Below, one piece after another: positions 1 to 7,356 of a stretch of 18,850 nt of DNA. The translations under genes were made by a program, and so were the position numbers. Origin of the DNA: Beijerinckiaceae bacterium (GTDB lineage: Bacteria; Pseudomonadota; Alphaproteobacteria; Rhizobiales; Beijerinckiaceae). The notes beneath the pieces were generated by a model. That model searched no databases. It saw nothing but the letters and a program-made list of their open reading frames with translations, and had not been told where the DNA came from. Location: positions 1-18,850 of the forward strand of contig CANCSY010000040.1 in NCBI GenBank assembly GCA_947380915.1. The letters run 5' to 3'. How positions within the stretch are numbered: position 1 is the stretch's first letter; every line of letters starts with the position of its first letter.

Positions 1-1530
1 CCCGGCGACGAGCCCTACAAGGCCCGCTATCTCTTGGAGCAGCTGGGCCTCACCGGCGACGAGGATCCCGCGCGCCTGTCCGGCGGCGAGGCGCGCCGGG
101 CGGCCATCGTGCGGGTGCTGGCGCCCGAGCCTGATGTGCTGCTGCTGGATGAGCCCACCAACCATCTCGATCTGCCCGCCATCGAATGGCTGGAAAAGGA
201 GCTGTCGTCGCTCCGCTCCGCCCTCGTGCTGATCAGCCATGATCGACGCTTCCTGCAAAATCTCACCAACGCCACCGTCTGGATCGACCGGGGCGCGACG
301 CGGCGCCTCGACAAGGGCTTTGGCGAATTCGAGGCCTGGCGCGATCAGGTGCTGGAGGAGGAGGAGCGCGACCGCCACAAGCTCGACCGGCAGATCGCCA
401 ATGAAGAACATTGGGTGCGCCACGGCGTCAGCGGACGCCGCAAGCGCAACATGGGCCGCATGGGCCGATTGGCGGAGCTGCGCTCCCAGGTGCGCGAGGC
501 CCGCAAGCTCGTGGGCGATGTGCAGATCAGCGTCTCCGAGGGCACTGTTTCCGGCAAGCTCGTCATCGAGGCCGAGCATGTCTTCAAGTCCTATGGGGAG
601 CGGACCATCATCGCCGACTTCACCACGCGCATCCTGCGCGGCGACAGGGTGGGCATTGTCGGCCAGAATGGCGCCGGCAAGACCACGCTCATCTCCATGC
701 TCACGGGCGTTCTGGAGCCCGACAGCGGCAAGCTGCGGCTGGGCGCCAATGTGCAGATGGCGAGCCTTGACCAGAAGCGCATCGCGCTGGCCGCCGACGA
801 GACCCTGAAGGATGTGCTGACCGGCGGCGGCGGCGATTTCATCGACATCAATGGCGAGCGCAAGCACGTCATCAGCTACATGAAGGACTTCCTCTTCACC
901 CCCGAACAGGCCCGCACCCCGGTGTCGCGCCTGTCGGGCGGCGAGCGCGGACGCCTTGTGCTGGCGCGCGCCCTGTCCTTGCCTTCGAATCTGCTGGTGC
1001 TCGACGAGCCCACCAACGACCTTGATCTGGAAACCCTCGATCTCCTGCAGGAGATGATCGCCGATTATCCCGGTACGGTTCTGGTGGTCAGCCATGATCG
1101 TGATTTTCTCGATCGCGTCTCGACCTCGGTCATCGTCAGCGAAGGCGAGGGGCGCTGGATCGAATATGCCGGCGGCTATTCGGACATGGTCTCGCAACGC
1201 GGCTTTGGCGTGGGTGGCGAGGCGCCCTCGCGCAAGCAGGAGCGCGAGAAAAAGCGCGCCGCAGCCGCGGTGGCCGCGCCCGCCAAGGCCAAGGGCCGCC
1301 TCTCCTTCAAGCAGAAACACGCGCTTGAGACGATCCCCCCGCGCATCGAAGCCTTCCGCGCCCAGCAGGCCCTTCTGCAGCGCAAGCTCGACGATCCCAA
1401 TTTCTACAAGAAGGACCAGTTCGCCTTCGCCAAGGCCACCACGGACTATGGGGACTTGCAGGCGAAGATCGACAAGCTCGAACAGGAATGGCTGGAGCTG
1501 GAGATGCTGCGCGAGGAGCTGGAGGGGTAG
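1..1530 (+). CDS. uup: ABC-F family ATPase, Uup-like (5' end cut by window)
   Basis: Soluble double-ATPase of the ABC-F class, which lacks membrane segments and acts on ribosomes or DNA structures rather than in transport. The reading frame is open from base 1, so about 100 N-terminal residues, including the first Walker A, lie outside the window. Visible in order (residues counted from base 1): first signature LSGGE at 26-30, first Walker B and [11 protein letters not shown] at about 46-56, H-loop LISHD at 77-81, a charged linker rich in E and R, second Walker [10 protein letters not shown] at 221-229, second signature LSGGE at 311-315, Walker [14 protein letters not shown]-loop VVSHD, then a basic Ala-rich stretch and a C-terminal coiled-coil-like domain. 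That C-terminal extension is typical of Uup and separates it from EttA. The stop codon TAG at 1528-1530 touches the left copy of a 17-bp direct repeat. The ABC-F call is secure; Uup rather than another subtype is likely. Confidence 0.9.
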   Translation, partial: PGDEPYKARYLLEQLGLTGDEDPARLSGGEARRAAIVRVLAPEPDVLLLDEPTNHLDLPAIEWLEKELSSLRSALVLISHDRRFLQNLTNATVWIDRGATRRLDKGFGEFEAWRDQVLEEEERDRHKLDRQIANEEHWVRHGVSGRRKRNMGRMGRLAELRSQVREARKLVGDVQISVSEGTVSGKLVIEAEHVFKSYGERTIIADFTTRILRGDRVGIVGQNGAGKTTLISMLTGVLEPDSGKLRLGANVQMASLDQKRIALAADETLKDVLTGGGGDFIDINGERKHVISYMKDFLFTPEQARTPVSRLSGGERGRLVLARALSLPSNLLVLDEPTNDLDLETLDLLQEMIADYPGTVLVVSHDRDFLDRVSTSVIVSEGEGRWIEYAGGYSDMVSQRGFGVGGEAPSRKQEREKKRAAAAVAAPAKAKGRLSFKQKHALETIPPRIEAFRAQQALLQRKLDDPNFYKKDQFAFAKATTDYGDLQAKIDKLEQEWLELEMLREELEG

Positions 1531-1546
1531 GACTCCCGCTTGCCAT
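1530..1546 (+). repeat. 17-bp direct repeat, left copy
   Basis: Sequence GGACTCCCGCTTGCCAT, identical to 3775-3791 in the same orientation. Its first base is the last base of the ABC-F stop codon. It marks the left edge of the accessory island. The core CTCCCGCTTGCC also occurs inverted at 10627-10638, so it may be a dispersed motif of this genome rather than an insertion mark. Confidence 0.8.
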
Positions 1547-1564
1547 TCGAGCTGATAGATAAAT

Positions 1565-1589
1565 AGGACCGAGGAACATCCTAAATCCT
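1565..1589. promoter_or_regulatory. Upstream operator of island promoter (dyad site 1)
   Basis: A 25-bp dyad with the plan AGGA, 3 nt, AGGA, 3 nt, TCCT, 3 nt, TCCT, centred on 1577. The outer arms extend to AATAGGA (1562-1568) and TCCTATT (1586-1592), whose last two bases overlap the -35 element. Site 2 at 1620-1644 has the same plan, 55 bp away centre to centre. Identical spacing in two sites flanking a promoter suggests binding by one dimeric or tetrameric regulator. The likeliest candidate is the HTH protein encoded just downstream (inference). Confidence 0.65.
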
Positions 1590-1590
1590 A

Positions 1591-1619
1591 TTGACAAGCT
1601 CTAATTCAGGCTTCATAAA
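1591..1619 (+). promoter_or_regulatory. Sigma70-type promoter of the accessory operon
   Basis: Perfect -35 TTGACA at 1591-1596, 17-bp spacer, and -10 CATAAA at 1614-1619 (4 of 6 consensus positions). Transcription would start near 1626, inside operator site 2, and reach the ATG at 1662 after a short leader. Operators on both sides suggest tight repression. Confidence 0.65.
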
Positions 1620-1644
1620 GGGATAAAGGATCATCCTTTGTCCT
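1620..1644. promoter_or_regulatory. Downstream operator of island promoter (dyad site 2)
   Basis: Plan GGGA, 3 nt, AGGA, 3 nt, TCCT, 3 nt, TCCT, centred on 1632. Within it AAAGGAT (1625-1631) and ATCCTTT (1633-1639) form a perfect palindrome around one central base. The site begins directly after the -10 element and covers the expected transcription start, a usual position for a repressor site. The architecture is the same as site 1. Confidence 0.7.
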
Positions 1645-1661
1645 GACTATGGAGCGTCGGC

Positions 1662-2636
1662 ATGGAGGAGATTTACGAAACCCGCTGGACGGATTTTGGT
1701 GAATGTTATGAGAGTTTCGAGGGAAGCGACATTGCATCGCTACTCGTGGCGACCGGAGAGTGGCTGGAACTTCTTCTGATGGATTCCAGTGCAGTTGACG
1801 CCGCCATGCGTGTCCTGCGTGAACGTGTTTATACCTCAACCGATCTACGTGGCACTGATTTGCCTTGGCGTGAGCTGTTTGAGCGGGTGGACGAAATGTC
1901 CCCTACCAGTGCGCAATTTATGGTGTCGCTGAACGCCTTCGCTTATTGGGGACTACCCCCCGACGAGTCTTTTTTTAGGTTGGCGCCCAAAGATGCGGAC
2001 ATTGTACGCGTAGCGGAGGCGCATGTGCTTTACGCTCGCAAGTTGTGTGACGGCATCCCGCGGGGCTGGGGCAGCATTCAGGATCTGCCCAATACAGTCC
2101 TTGCGGCCGAAGCCCGGTTTCGCCTCGACACGCAGCGTGACGTCACTCTTGAGCAGTTGGCGGCGCTCGCTCAAATCAGCGCAAAGAGCATCAGGAACAT
2201 GTTGACCCCTAAAGCGGGCGGCGCCGTTTTGACCACGACCGCTACTGGAGAGATTCCCTATGGGGAGGCGCTACGCTGGCTCCTCAGCAGGGAAAGCTTC
2301 AAACCCTCCGTCTGGAAGGAACCCGGCTCAAACTTTCATTTGGCCTCGGCGATTGATACGCAAGAGCTCGGAGAGGTCGTGTTCGTTCCTGTCTCCAAAG
2401 ACGGTAGCTGGTTTGATCCGGCCTCCTGTCGAAACAAGCGCGGCTACAGCATTGGCCCCAAGGGCGCCGAGAATGATGTTGAAGACTATAGGGAAGCACT
2501 CGACCGTCTTGCGCGCATGCCGACGCCATTCTGGCGCCGTCCAAACAGCGTAGGCAACTGGGGCCTCGTTGCTGGAGTGAGTTGGCAGCGCAGAAGCGTT
2601 AGCGATCTGAGGATGCCAAAAGAGGGAGACAACTGA
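1662..2636 (+). CDS. Hypothetical protein with central helix-turn-helix, first gene of island
   Basis: A 324-aa soluble protein that I cannot place in a named family. Residues 161-181 (starting VTLEQLAALAQ) have the spacing of a helix-turn-helix. It is followed at about 195-212 by a GEIPYGEALRWL segment and then a beta-rich C-terminal part with several Trp and Gly. The N-terminal 150 residues look mostly helical. There is no signal peptide or membrane segment. ATG at 1662 is preceded by GGAG at 1651-1654 with 7-nt spacing; the nearby ATG at 1649 is out of frame. The stop overlaps the next gene's start by one base (TGATG), implying translational coupling. With two matched operators at its own promoter it is most simply an autorepressor and possibly the antitoxin-like partner of the next gene; both roles are inference. 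Lower GC than the flanking genes suggests acquisition by transfer. Confidence 0.8.
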   Translation: MEEIYETRWTDFGECYESFEGSDIASLLVATGEWLELLLMDSSAVDAAMRVLRERVYTSTDLRGTDLPWRELFERVDEMSPTSAQFMVSLNAFAYWGLPPDESFFRLAPKDADIVRVAEAHVLYARKLCDGIPRGWGSIQDLPNTVLAAEARFRLDTQRDVTLEQLAALAQISAKSIRNMLTPKAGGAVLTTTATGEIPYGEALRWLLSRESFKPSVWKEPGSNFHLASAIDTQELGEVVFVPVSKDGSWFDPASCRNKRGYSIGPKGAENDVEDYREALDRLARMPTPFWRRPNSVGNWGLVAGVSWQRRSVSDLRMPKEGDN

Positions 2637-2917
2637 TGTCTTCCGGTCTGACAATCCATGCGAGCCAGCGACTTGCGCAGCGCGGCATCCCGATGATGGT
2701 GGTTGAACTCCTCCAACGGTTCGGTTCGTCGATGCGTTGCGGTGGCGCCGAGCGCTTGTTCTTCGACAAATCAGCGCGCCGACGCCTCAAGGCCTATCTC
2801 GGCGGCGCGCGGGGTCTGCGCACTATCGAGGCATGGCTTCGCGTCTACGTCATCGTCGCTGACAATGGCAGCATTGTCACCGTCGCACACCAGCAGGGCC
2901 GGTTTCTGCGACCCTGA
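2636..2917 (+). CDS. DUF4258-type small protein, possible toxin of island
   Basis: A 93-aa protein with the hallmarks of DUF4258: an N-terminal H8-x3-R12-x3-RGI pattern (residues 8-18), a middle basic stretch around 47-60, and a C-terminal strand pattern with DNGSIVTVAHQ ending in a short basic tail. DUF4258 is a small alpha/beta domain that has been compared with RelE-like and other ribonuclease-type toxin folds. Catalytic activity cannot be read from this sequence. ATG at 2636 overlaps the preceding TGA by one base and is preceded by GGGAG inside the upstream gene. A small protein translated directly after a larger HTH protein from an operator-flanked promoter resembles toxin-antitoxin order, with the regulator first. 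It could equally be an accessory nucleic-acid-binding subunit. Family call is fairly sure; function is open. Confidence 0.75.
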   Translation: MSSGLTIHASQRLAQRGIPMMVVELLQRFGSSMRCGGAERLFFDKSARRRLKAYLGGARGLRTIEAWLRVYVIVADNGSIVTVAHQQGRFLRP

Positions 2918-2969
2918 CCCATCCCAACAAAACAAAATTTTTCGTCGCTTAAATCGAAAGGTCCGTTTT

Positions 2970-3749
2970 ATGAAAAACCTCCTGTCTCGTTTCTCGAATG
3001 TCATCGCAGACGCCTCCATCGCGCAGATCAGCTCCGACCCAACCCTCGCCGGTAAGCTGGTTCTCGATCAGGACGGGCCGCTCACCGTGACCTATGCACC
3101 GTTCGACTATGTCAATACGAACGCGCGAGTGGTGCTGGTCGGCATCACCCCGGGTCGACAGCAAGCGGTGAACGCACTCCTTGAGGCTCGTCGAGGCTTA
3201 GTGGCGAGAAATGAACTCGCAGCAGTCTCGAAATCCGCGAAGGAGACAGCCAGCTTCTCGGGTTCGATGCGAACTTCCCTGATCGATATGCTGGACAGCA
3301 TCTACCTATCCCGTTGGCTAGGCATAGGGTCCTGTGCCGAACTCTTCAGCGCCCGTGCGGACCTCGTCCATTACACATCAGCGTTGCGCTACCCGGTCTA
3401 CCTAAATGGCCTGAACTATTCGGGGAGCCCAGCCATGGTCTCGTTGCCCCTGCTCCGTCGGCAGATCCTCGATTTCCTGACAGAGGAGGCCCGCATGCTT
3501 CCAAATGTGGTTTGGGTTCCGCTCGGTCCCGCTCCGGCTTCGGCCTTGGCCATGCTTTCGCGTGATGGTGTCCTTGATGGCGAACGCATTCTGGATGGTC
3601 TGCCCCATCCATCTCCCTCAAACAACGAACGGATCGCCTATTTTCTTGGCCGCAAGGAGCGCCAATATCTTTCTGCGAAAACCAATCCGGTGAAGCTCGA
3701 TGCTGACCGGGAGCGGCTCATCGGGCGCATGCAAGAGCTGAAGACATAA
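2970..3749 (+). CDS. Uracil-DNA-glycosylase superfamily-like protein
   Basis: A 259-aa soluble protein. Residues 53-62 (ARVVLVGITPG plus following) match the first beta strand and GxxPG loop of the UDG superfamily. VVWVPLGPAPASALAML at 180-196 resembles the strand that follows, and GLPHPSPSN at 210-218 matches the HPSP leucine-loop motif with His213. The usual acidic residue just after motif 1 is absent (GITPGRQQ), so it is not a canonical family 1, 4 or 5 uracil glycosylase and may act on another base or only bind. An inserted segment at about 130-155 (LVHYTSALRYPVY and following) is unlike housekeeping UDGs. The frame is open further upstream, but ATG 2970 has AAAGG at 2957-2961 and follows the DUF4258 stop by 52 nt. 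Some UDG-fold proteins act against phage with modified DNA; whether this one does is inference. Confidence 0.7.
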   Translation: MKNLLSRFSNVIADASIAQISSDPTLAGKLVLDQDGPLTVTYAPFDYVNTNARVVLVGITPGRQQAVNALLEARRGLVARNELAAVSKSAKETASFSGSMRTSLIDMLDSIYLSRWLGIGSCAELFSARADLVHYTSALRYPVYLNGLNYSGSPAMVSLPLLRRQILDFLTEEARMLPNVVWVPLGPAPASALAMLSRDGVLDGERILDGLPHPSPSNNERIAYFLGRKERQYLSAKTNPVKLDADRERLIGRMQELKT

Positions 3750-3774
3750 GTCTGAACCGGCGCGATCTTAAACC

Positions 3775-3791
3775 GGACTCCCGCTTGCCAT
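3775..3791 (+). repeat. 17-bp direct repeat, right copy
   Basis: Identical to 1530-1546. It lies 25 nt after the stop of the UDG-like gene and 48 nt before the methyltransferase start, marking the right edge of the accessory island. Confidence 0.8.
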
Positions 3792-3814
3792 CTCCCCCAC
3801 AAGCGGCAATCATG

Positions 3815-3834
3815 CCCTCCATAAAAAAGGGAGG
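3815..3834 (+). promoter_or_regulatory. Hairpin that can mask the methyltransferase ribosome binding site
   Basis: CCCTCC at 3815-3820 and GGGAGG at 3829-3834 can pair around an 8-nt A-rich loop. The right arm is the Shine-Dalgarno sequence of the ATG at 3840 (5-nt spacing). A 6-bp GC-rich stem on the ribosome binding site could lower or control translation. No ligand-binding aptamer is evident. Confidence 0.45.
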
Positions 3835-3839
3835 TCCCC

Positions 3840-4559
3840 ATGAGAGCCGCAACCTTGATGGCCGCTGTCCTGTCCGGCGCGATCGCCTTCGCCAGCTTCA
3901 CCGGCGCCTCTGCGCAGGACTACGCCGCCATTCTCGCCGCGCCCGACCGCACGGATGCGGACAAGCAGAATGATGGCAAGCGGCAGGCGACGCAGTTCCT
4001 GCCCTTTATCGGCGCCAGGAGCGGAATGACGGTTCTGGATCTGGGCGCGGGGGCTGGATACAGCTCCGAATTGCTGGCCCGCTCGGTGGGCGAGAGCGGC
4101 AAGGTCTATGCGCAGAACCCGGGCAAGTCGGAGAAACTCGAAGCGCGCATGCAGACCCCGGCCATGCGCCATGCGGTCGCGCTGGCGCGGCCCTACGAGG
4201 ATCCCGCGTCTGCGGAAGCGGGCGCCTTCGACATGGTCACCATGTTCTTCGCCTATCACGACACCACCTATATGGAGGTTGATCGCGCGCGCATGAACAA
4301 GGCGATTTTCGCGGCGTTGAAGTCAGGTGGTTTCTATATCATCGCCGACCATGCGGCGCGGCCCGAAGATGGCGCCACCGTGGGCAAGACCCTGCATCGC
4401 ATCGCCGAAAGCGCCCTGCGCGCCGAGGTCGAGGCGGCCGGATTCAAGCTGGTGGCGTCTGGCGATTTCCTCAGGCATCCCGAGGACCAGCGCACGGCGG
4501 CCGTGTTCCGCAATCCCACCCCGGTGGATGAATTCGTCCTCAAGTTCCAGAAGCCATAA
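3840..4559 (+). CDS. Exported class I SAM-dependent methyltransferase-fold protein
   Basis: A 239-aa protein of the predicted methyltransferase group COG4798. Residues 1-25 form a Sec-type signal peptide (MRAATLMAAV and following, ending ASA before Gln26). Motif I VLDLGAGAGY at 65-74 is the glycine-rich SAM-binding loop of Rossmann-fold methyltransferases. DMVTMFFAYHD at 131-141 and GGFYIIADHAA at 163-173 fit the later strands. ATG 3840 has an AGGGAGG ribosome binding site at 3828-3834. Its last 20 nt overlap the 3' end of the convergent GH15 gene. Export is odd for an enzyme needing cytoplasmic SAM; the signal peptide recurs in this group as far as I recall. Substrate unknown. It may have followed the ABC-F gene directly before the island entered. 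Confidence 0.85.
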   Translation: MRAATLMAAVLSGAIAFASFTGASAQDYAAILAAPDRTDADKQNDGKRQATQFLPFIGARSGMTVLDLGAGAGYSSELLARSVGESGKVYAQNPGKSEKLEARMQTPAMRHAVALARPYEDPASAEAGAFDMVTMFFAYHDTTYMEVDRARMNKAIFAALKSGGFYIIADHAARPEDGATVGKTLHRIAESALRAEVEAAGFKLVASGDFLRHPEDQRTAAVFRNPTPVDEFVLKFQKP

Positions 4560-6342
4560 TGGGGCTTGTCGCCGGGGACATGCCGCGCGACAAGTTCACA
4601 GCGGTGTTGATGAGCCCCACATGGCTGAAGGCCTGGGGGAAATTGCCGAGCATTTCTCGCAGGTCCGGATCATATTGCTCGGCCAGCAGGCCCACGTCGT
4701 TGCACAGGGCCAGCAGGCGCTCGAACAGGGCGCAGGCCTCCGCGTGGCGCCCGATCAGCACGAGATTGTCGGCGAGCCAGAAGCTGCAGGCCAGAAAGCG
4801 CCCCTCCCCCGGCGGCAATCCATCGGCCACCACATCGGTCTCGTAGCGCAGGGTCAGGCCATCGCGCACCAGGCGCTTCTCGATGGCGGCGATGGTGCCC
4901 AGAATGCGCGGGTCGCTCGGCGGCAGAAAGCCCACCAGCGCCATCTGCAATAGGCTCGCATCAAGCCATGGCCGACCATAGACCTGCGTGAAGGCGTTCT
5001 GCGCGGGGTCATAGGCCTTCTCGCAGACCTCCGCGTGGATCTCGTTGGCGATGGCGCGCCAGCGCAGCTGGTCCTCCCGGTCGCGCTCTGATTGGGGCGC
5101 ATAGGCGAGCGCCCGGTCGAAGGCCACCCAGGCCATGACCTTGGAATGGGTGAAATGTTGCCGCCCGGCGCGCATCTCCCAGATGCCTTCGTCGGGCTCG
5201 CGCCACACGGTCGCCAGATGTTCGAGGCTGGCGCGGCGCAATTCGGCGCTGCGGGGATGGGCGGCGATGCCGCCTTTCACGGCCCGCGCCATGGCGTCGA
5301 TGACTTCGCCGCGCACATCCAGCTGCATCTGCTCGGCCGCCGCATTGCCGATTCGCACGGGGCGCGAGCCGCGAAAGCCGCTGAGCCACGGCGCCTCCCA
5401 TTCGGCGAGGCGCCGCTCGCCGCTCACCCCATACATGATCTGCATCTGCGCGGGATCGCCCGCGATGGCCCGCATGAGCCAATCGCGCCAGGCGGAGGCC
5501 TCGTCGTAATAGCCAAGGCTCATGAAGGCCTGCAGGGTGAAGGTGGCGTCGCGCAGCCAGCAGAAGCGATAGTCCCAGTTGCGGGTTCCCCCGATCTTCT
5601 CCGGCAGGGAGGTGGTGGCGGCGGCGACCATGCCGCCGGTCGGTCCAAAGGTGAGGGCCTTCAGGGTGATCAGGGAGCGTTTCACCTGCTGGGTCCATGG
5701 GCCCACCGGCGGGCAGCGGTCCGAGAAGTCGCGCCAGTAGCGTTCCGTATTCGCCAGCGCGGTCATGGCCTCCACATAGGGCGGGCGCTCGGAGAGCGAG
5801 ACGCGGTGGGTGAGCGTGAAGGGCACGCGCTCCCCCGCCTTGATGGCGAAGACGCCCAGAGTGCGCATGTCCTGCCCATGCAGGCGGATGGGAGTCTGCA
5901 GGAACAGGGTGTTGGGTCCCGCCACCGCCATCAGGGTCGTCGGGTCCGGATGGGTCACCCAGGGGATGGTGCGCCCATAGTCGAAGCGGATCACCAGCTC
6001 CACATCGAAGGTCACGCAGCCCTCGATTCCCTCCACGATGCGGATGAGATCCGCATGCTGGTCGCGGGGCGACATGAAGTCGATCACCCGCGCGGCGCCT
6101 GTCTGCGTGGCGAGATGGGTGACGAGGATCAGCGTTCCGTCCCGATAGGCCCGGCGCGTCTCGATCACATCGCGGGCGCAGATGGACCAGTGGCCATTGT
6201 CCCGGTCGCCCAGCAGGCGCGCGAAACAGGCGTCGGAGTCAAAGCGGGGCAGGCAGAGCCAGTCGATGGAGCCGGAGCGATGCACGAGGGCCGCCGTCTC
6301 GCAGTCCCCGATCATGGCGTAATCGGCGATGCTGGCGTCCAC
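4540..6342 (-). CDS. GH15 glycoside hydrolase (glucoamylase/trehalase type)
   Basis: A 600-aa cytoplasmic enzyme, full length for bacterial GH15 proteins, which hydrolyse alpha-glucosidic bonds with inversion; members act on maltodextrins or on trehalose. The N-terminal part (to about residue 200) is the beta domain beginning IADYAMIGDCETAALV. The (alpha/alpha)6 catalytic domain carries RNWDYRFCWLRDATFTL at 254-270, DEGIWEMR at 384-391 with the probable general acid Glu389, and GEGRFLACSFWL at 512-523 with the probable general base Glu513. LLAEQYDPD and FPQAFSHVGLI near the end are also typical. There is no signal peptide. Start is GTG 6342 with an AAGGGAG ribosome binding site just upstream; ATG 6315 is an alternative. 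It overlaps the convergent methyltransferase gene by 20 nt. No glycogen or trehalose genes are nearby, so glucoamylase versus trehalase cannot be settled. Confidence 0.9.
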   Translation of the reverse strand: MDASIADYAMIGDCETAALVHRSGSIDWLCLPRFDSDACFARLLGDRDNGHWSICARDVIETRRAYRDGTLILVTHLATQTGAARVIDFMSPRDQHADLIRIVEGIEGCVTFDVELVIRFDYGRTIPWVTHPDPTTLMAVAGPNTLFLQTPIRLHGQDMRTLGVFAIKAGERVPFTLTHRVSLSERPPYVEAMTALANTERYWRDFSDRCPPVGPWTQQVKRSLITLKALTFGPTGGMVAAATTSLPEKIGGTRNWDYRFCWLRDATFTLQAFMSLGYYDEASAWRDWLMRAIAGDPAQMQIMYGVSGERRLAEWEAPWLSGFRGSRPVRIGNAAAEQMQLDVRGEVIDAMARAVKGGIAAHPRSAELRRASLEHLATVWREPDEGIWEMRAGRQHFTHSKVMAWVAFDRALAYAPQSERDREDQLRWRAIANEIHAEVCEKAYDPAQNAFTQVYGRPWLDASLLQMALVGFLPPSDPRILGTIAAIEKRLVRDGLTLRYETDVVADGLPPGEGRFLACSFWLADNLVLIGRHAEACALFERLLALCNDVGLLAEQYDPDLREMLGNFPQAFSHVGLINTAVNLSRGMSPATSPIMASGT

Positions 6343-6402
6343 CCTTCGCTCCCTTCGCTGCCCCCTATGGGGATCTAGGGCGCAGGGGGACGATGGCGAG
6401 GC

Positions 6403-7356
6403 TCAGGCGCGTACTTCCTGCCGCTGGAACATCACATAGGCCAGGGTGAAGAGGCCGATGACCGAGGCGAGAAGGCCTGTCACCTGCGGCCAGACCAGCG
6501 CCATGCTCTCGGTGAAGGGCAAGGGGCCGGAAATGGCGCCCTGCATCTGGGATTGCAGCACGAGGCCCAGCGAGCGCGTGCCGGGATTGAGGAAGGCCAT
6601 GGTCGTTTCGGCGAAGAGCGTGTTGGGCGAAAGCCGCGACAGGGCTTGGCCCACCTCCACCGTATAGAGGATCGACATGGGATTATAGGGATCGACCGGC
6701 GCAATGATCGGCGTGATCACCGTGATCACCATGTTCCAGAAAAAGGCGAAGAGCAGCCAGACCGCCAGGGAGGCCAAAGCCGCAGTGGCGGCCGAGCGGA
6801 ACATGACCGAGAACAGCATGGCCAGCCCCAGCCAGACGCCCCCATAGGCGATGGCGGTAATGAGGAAGGCGAAGCCGCGCATCACCTCTTCCGTGCCGGG
6901 CGGCAGGCCCAGTTTCACGATGGCGAGGCCGATGACGAAGATCCACAGGGCCGAGAGCATGACGGCGAGGGTGGTCAGCCCGGCCATGAATTTTCCAAAA
7001 AGCAGCGCATCCCGATAGATCGGCTGCGCCAGGATGCGGCTCATGGTCTTGCCATTGAACTCGCTGTTCACGCTGTCAAAGCCCAGGGCGATGGCGACGA
7101 TGGGGATCAGAAAACCCAGAAAGGCCGCGAAGGACGGCAAGGTCTCGCCCTTGGCGGTCGTGAAGATGCGCAGGAAGACGAAGGGGTCCTCGCCCACGGC
7201 GTCGCGCACCTCGCCGATGGTGGCGAAGACCGCGCCGGCTCCTGTCAGGAACACCAGCAGTTCGAGCAGGCGCATGCGTGTGCTGGAGAGATTGTCCCCC
7301 AGCTCCTTCATCATCACCGTTCCAGCGCCCGCAAGGGCCGAGCCTTCACGCCGCAT
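6403..7356 (-). CDS. ABC-2 type transporter permease
   Basis: A 317-aa integral membrane protein of the NosY/YxlG-like ABC-2 permease kind, with about six hydrophobic segments, a cytoplasmic N-terminal region and a large loop between the first two segments. The loop contains an EFNGKTMSRILAQPIYRDALLFGK stretch (split here: EFNGKTMSRIL then AQPIYRDALLFGK) characteristic of this class. ATG 7356 has GAGGG 8 nt upstream. The frame is open to 7404, but the longer version would lie deep inside the ATPase gene without a better ribosome binding site. It overlaps the upstream ATPase gene by 11 nt, so the two are co-transcribed and probably translationally coupled. It should pair with that ATPase and the NEW3 protein. 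Substrate unknown. Confidence 0.87.
   Translation of the reverse strand: MRREGSALAGAGTVMMKELGDNLSSTRMRLLELLVFLTGAGAVFATIGEVRDAVGEDPFVFLRIFTTAKGETLPSFAAFLGFLIPIVAIALGFDSVNSEFNGKTMSRILAQPIYRDALLFGKFMAGLTTLAVMLSALWIFVIGLAIVKLGLPPGTEEVMRGFAFLITAIAYGGVWLGLAMLFSVMFRSAATAALASLAVWLLFAFFWNMVITVITPIIAPVDPYNPMSILYTVEVGQALSRLSPNTLFAETTMAFLNPGTRSLGLVLQSQMQGAISGPLPFTESMALVWPQVTGLLASVIGLFTLAYVMFQRQEVRA

Larger units (their letters stand above)
1530..3791 (+). other. Accessory three-gene island flanked by 17-bp direct repeats
   Basis: The segment between the ABC-F gene and the methyltransferase gene differs from its surroundings. It has lower GC (for example 31 of 60 bases at 2281-2340), its own promoter and operators, and three genes of no housekeeping family. 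The same 17-bp sequence stands at both ends (1530-1546 and 3775-3791). Removing the interior plus one repeat copy would leave an intergenic gap of about 64 nt between the flanking genes, a normal size here. No integrase, transposase or terminal inverted repeat was found, so the means of entry is unknown. That the segment is an insertion is inferred. Confidence 0.55.

Noticed and set aside
2703..2969. 5' extension of the UDG-like gene overlapping the DUF4258 gene, possibly a fusion
   Set aside because: The extra residues are a frame-shifted reading of the DUF4258 gene, and ATG 2970 has its own ribosome binding site.
5092..6378. 428-aa open frame antisense to the GH15 gene
   Set aside because: It mirrors the codon pattern of a well-supported gene in GC-rich DNA and shows no family motif.
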